From: Prinia subflava
Lineage: Eukaryota > Chordata > Aves > Passeriformes > Cisticolidae
DNA: 64,000 nucleotides
Direction of reading: 5' to 3'
NCBI RefSeq assembly: GCF_021018805.1
Contig: NC_086247.1
Coordinates: 144,824,378 to 144,888,377, forward strand
Numbering within the stretch: the first letter of the stretch is position 1; the number at the start of each line of letters is the position of its first letter. A program made the position numbers and the translations under genes. Positions 63,281-64,000 of the stretch are shown here, piece after piece. The notes under the pieces are model-generated. The model was given only the letters and a program-made list of their open reading frames with translations. It was not told the DNA's origin and did no database searches.

Positions 63281-64000
63281 GTTGGGAAGCCAATATCTCC
63301 TCAAGGACGTCCTGATGCCTTCTGATTTTCTTCAGTCTCTTGCCTTGGTCCTTAAACGTAATTATTCTTCCTCTGCCACTGTTTGATTGTTATTTGCTGC
63401 TGTTGGTAGCATATGTGGAGGCAGCAGCATATGTGGGACTGGACAGGCAGCTCACCAGAGATGCAGAGCAGCACACACAATTCTCACAGGCATGCACTGA
63501 TACCCTGTATCAGAGGCACTGCTCGTGTAGAAGCCAAACCTCACACTAAATAAAGGTAAATGGTTTTGACAGGAGTAGCAAAACAGATGCTGGTTTCAGA
63601 ACCAGCCCTGACGACTCGTTTCTTTATAATTTGGAACTGCTGAAAACTATGCCACAGAACAAACTCCTGTGGAACAAAGTAATGCTTGCAAAATTAAAAT
63701 AGTTCTACTCAATTTTTTTTTTCATTAGCGTTTTCTGATAATAATTGCCTGTCCATATTTTCTGGGAGTAAATTAGCTATCCTTGGGCTTAACGAAGTGC
63801 TGTGGATTATCTGTGGGTTCATTCTGTTCATGTTCCTGTTCAGGGTCCATTCAGTTCAGATGGTCTATACAGATGGTACCGTTTACTTTTTAAGAAACAG
63901 CCAACACAAAAGGAGAATGTTAAACAAATTCTTGAATTAAAAATCCTTGCACACATATTGTGTTATGAGACTCCTGTTTGTATTTAGTTTGATAGTCTCG
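63281..64000. other. Intron to the end of the window
   Basis: No gene signal. A short repeated word AGCATATGTGG occurs at 63408 and 63425. The window ends inside the intron. Confidence 0.35.

Larger units (their letters stand above)
2794..64000 (+). other. PTPRN2: Very long PTPRN2 intron (at least 61 kb, 3' end not reached)
   Basis: Everything downstream of the donor appears to be intron. I looked for the next expected exon, which in the protein should contain a segment like ETSGLKILQTGVG, and for the later transmembrane and phosphatase-like exons (HCSDGAG, MDISTGHMIL). I saw none on the + strand. The interval is filled by LINE remnants, simple repeats and unassigned AT-rich DNA, listed separately. 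A nested gene cannot be excluded by eye. Confidence 0.6.

Noticed and set aside
2788..64000. miR-153, which mammals carry in a PTPRN2 intron
   Set aside because: I looked for TTGCATAGTCACAAAAGTGA and its complement by eye and did not find it. In mammals it lies in a later intron, so absence here is expected.
1..64000. tRNA, rRNA, CRISPR, bacterial operons or phage genes
   Set aside because: No cloverleaf, rRNA core or regularly spaced repeat array was seen, and gene density and composition are those of a vertebrate intron.

Overview
The window is vertebrate, almost certainly avian, nuclear DNA from inside one very long gene. Evidence for a bird: AT-rich, CpG-poor sequence, decayed chicken-repeat-1 (CR1) LINE 3' ends with the avian tail style (two of them running into the degenerate ATTCTATG-like terminal motif), older amniote-type CR1 remnants, and long simple-sequence arrays. 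Nothing here looks prokaryotic, viral or organellar. The open reading frames longer than 60 codons that occur by chance look like shadows of intron, LINE or microsatellite sequence.

The one coding feature I can defend is an 80-bp exon at 2708-2787 on the + strand. It has a pyrimidine-rich acceptor (...CTCTTCCAG) and a near-consensus donor (CAG|GTAAGT). It encodes 26 complete residues beginning VLGPAVTF, with an N-glycosylation sequon. This matches the membrane-proximal ectodomain of the receptor-type protein tyrosine phosphatase-like IA-2 family, best PTPRN2 (phogrin, IA-2beta). The exons on either side are not in the window. Bases 1-2707 are therefore the end of one intron, and 2788-64000 (at least 61.2 kb) the start of the next. 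Such a long intron fits PTPRN2, a giant gene in vertebrates, better than its compact paralogue PTPRN.

Region by region: 1-2.7 kb intron; 2.7 kb exon; 3.8-4.6 kb old CR1-like LINE fragment (+); 5.0-5.5 kb avian CR1 3' end (+); 5.5-14 kb AT-rich intron with an unidentified dispersed repeat pair (9.2 and 10.6 kb) and a CpG-richer block (12.1-12.8 kb); 14.0-14.24 kb pure (GGAAA)n; 14-27 kb quiet intron with a few candidate conserved blocks; 27.3-27.66 kb avian CR1 (+); 28.3-30.05 kb a 1.7-kb old CR1 copy (+) covering part of the reverse transcriptase region; 31.0 kb poly-T tract; 36.28-36.80 kb a perfect (CCTT)117-(CCTC)12 array; 40.08-40.28 kb avian CR1 3' end (+); 46-48.7 kb several GC- and CpG-richer blocks, one with homeodomain/POU-like motifs; 53.8-54.1 kb an antisense old CR1 fragment; 55.7-63.3 kb further candidate regulatory blocks, small duplications and exon-like GC-rich patches.

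I found no undescribed gene system. The most notable items are the short PTPRN2 exon (too short to show up as a long ORF), the two large GGAA-core microsatellites in the same intron, three old amniote CR1 copies, and an unidentified repeat present twice. Regulatory calls are inferences from motif and composition only.
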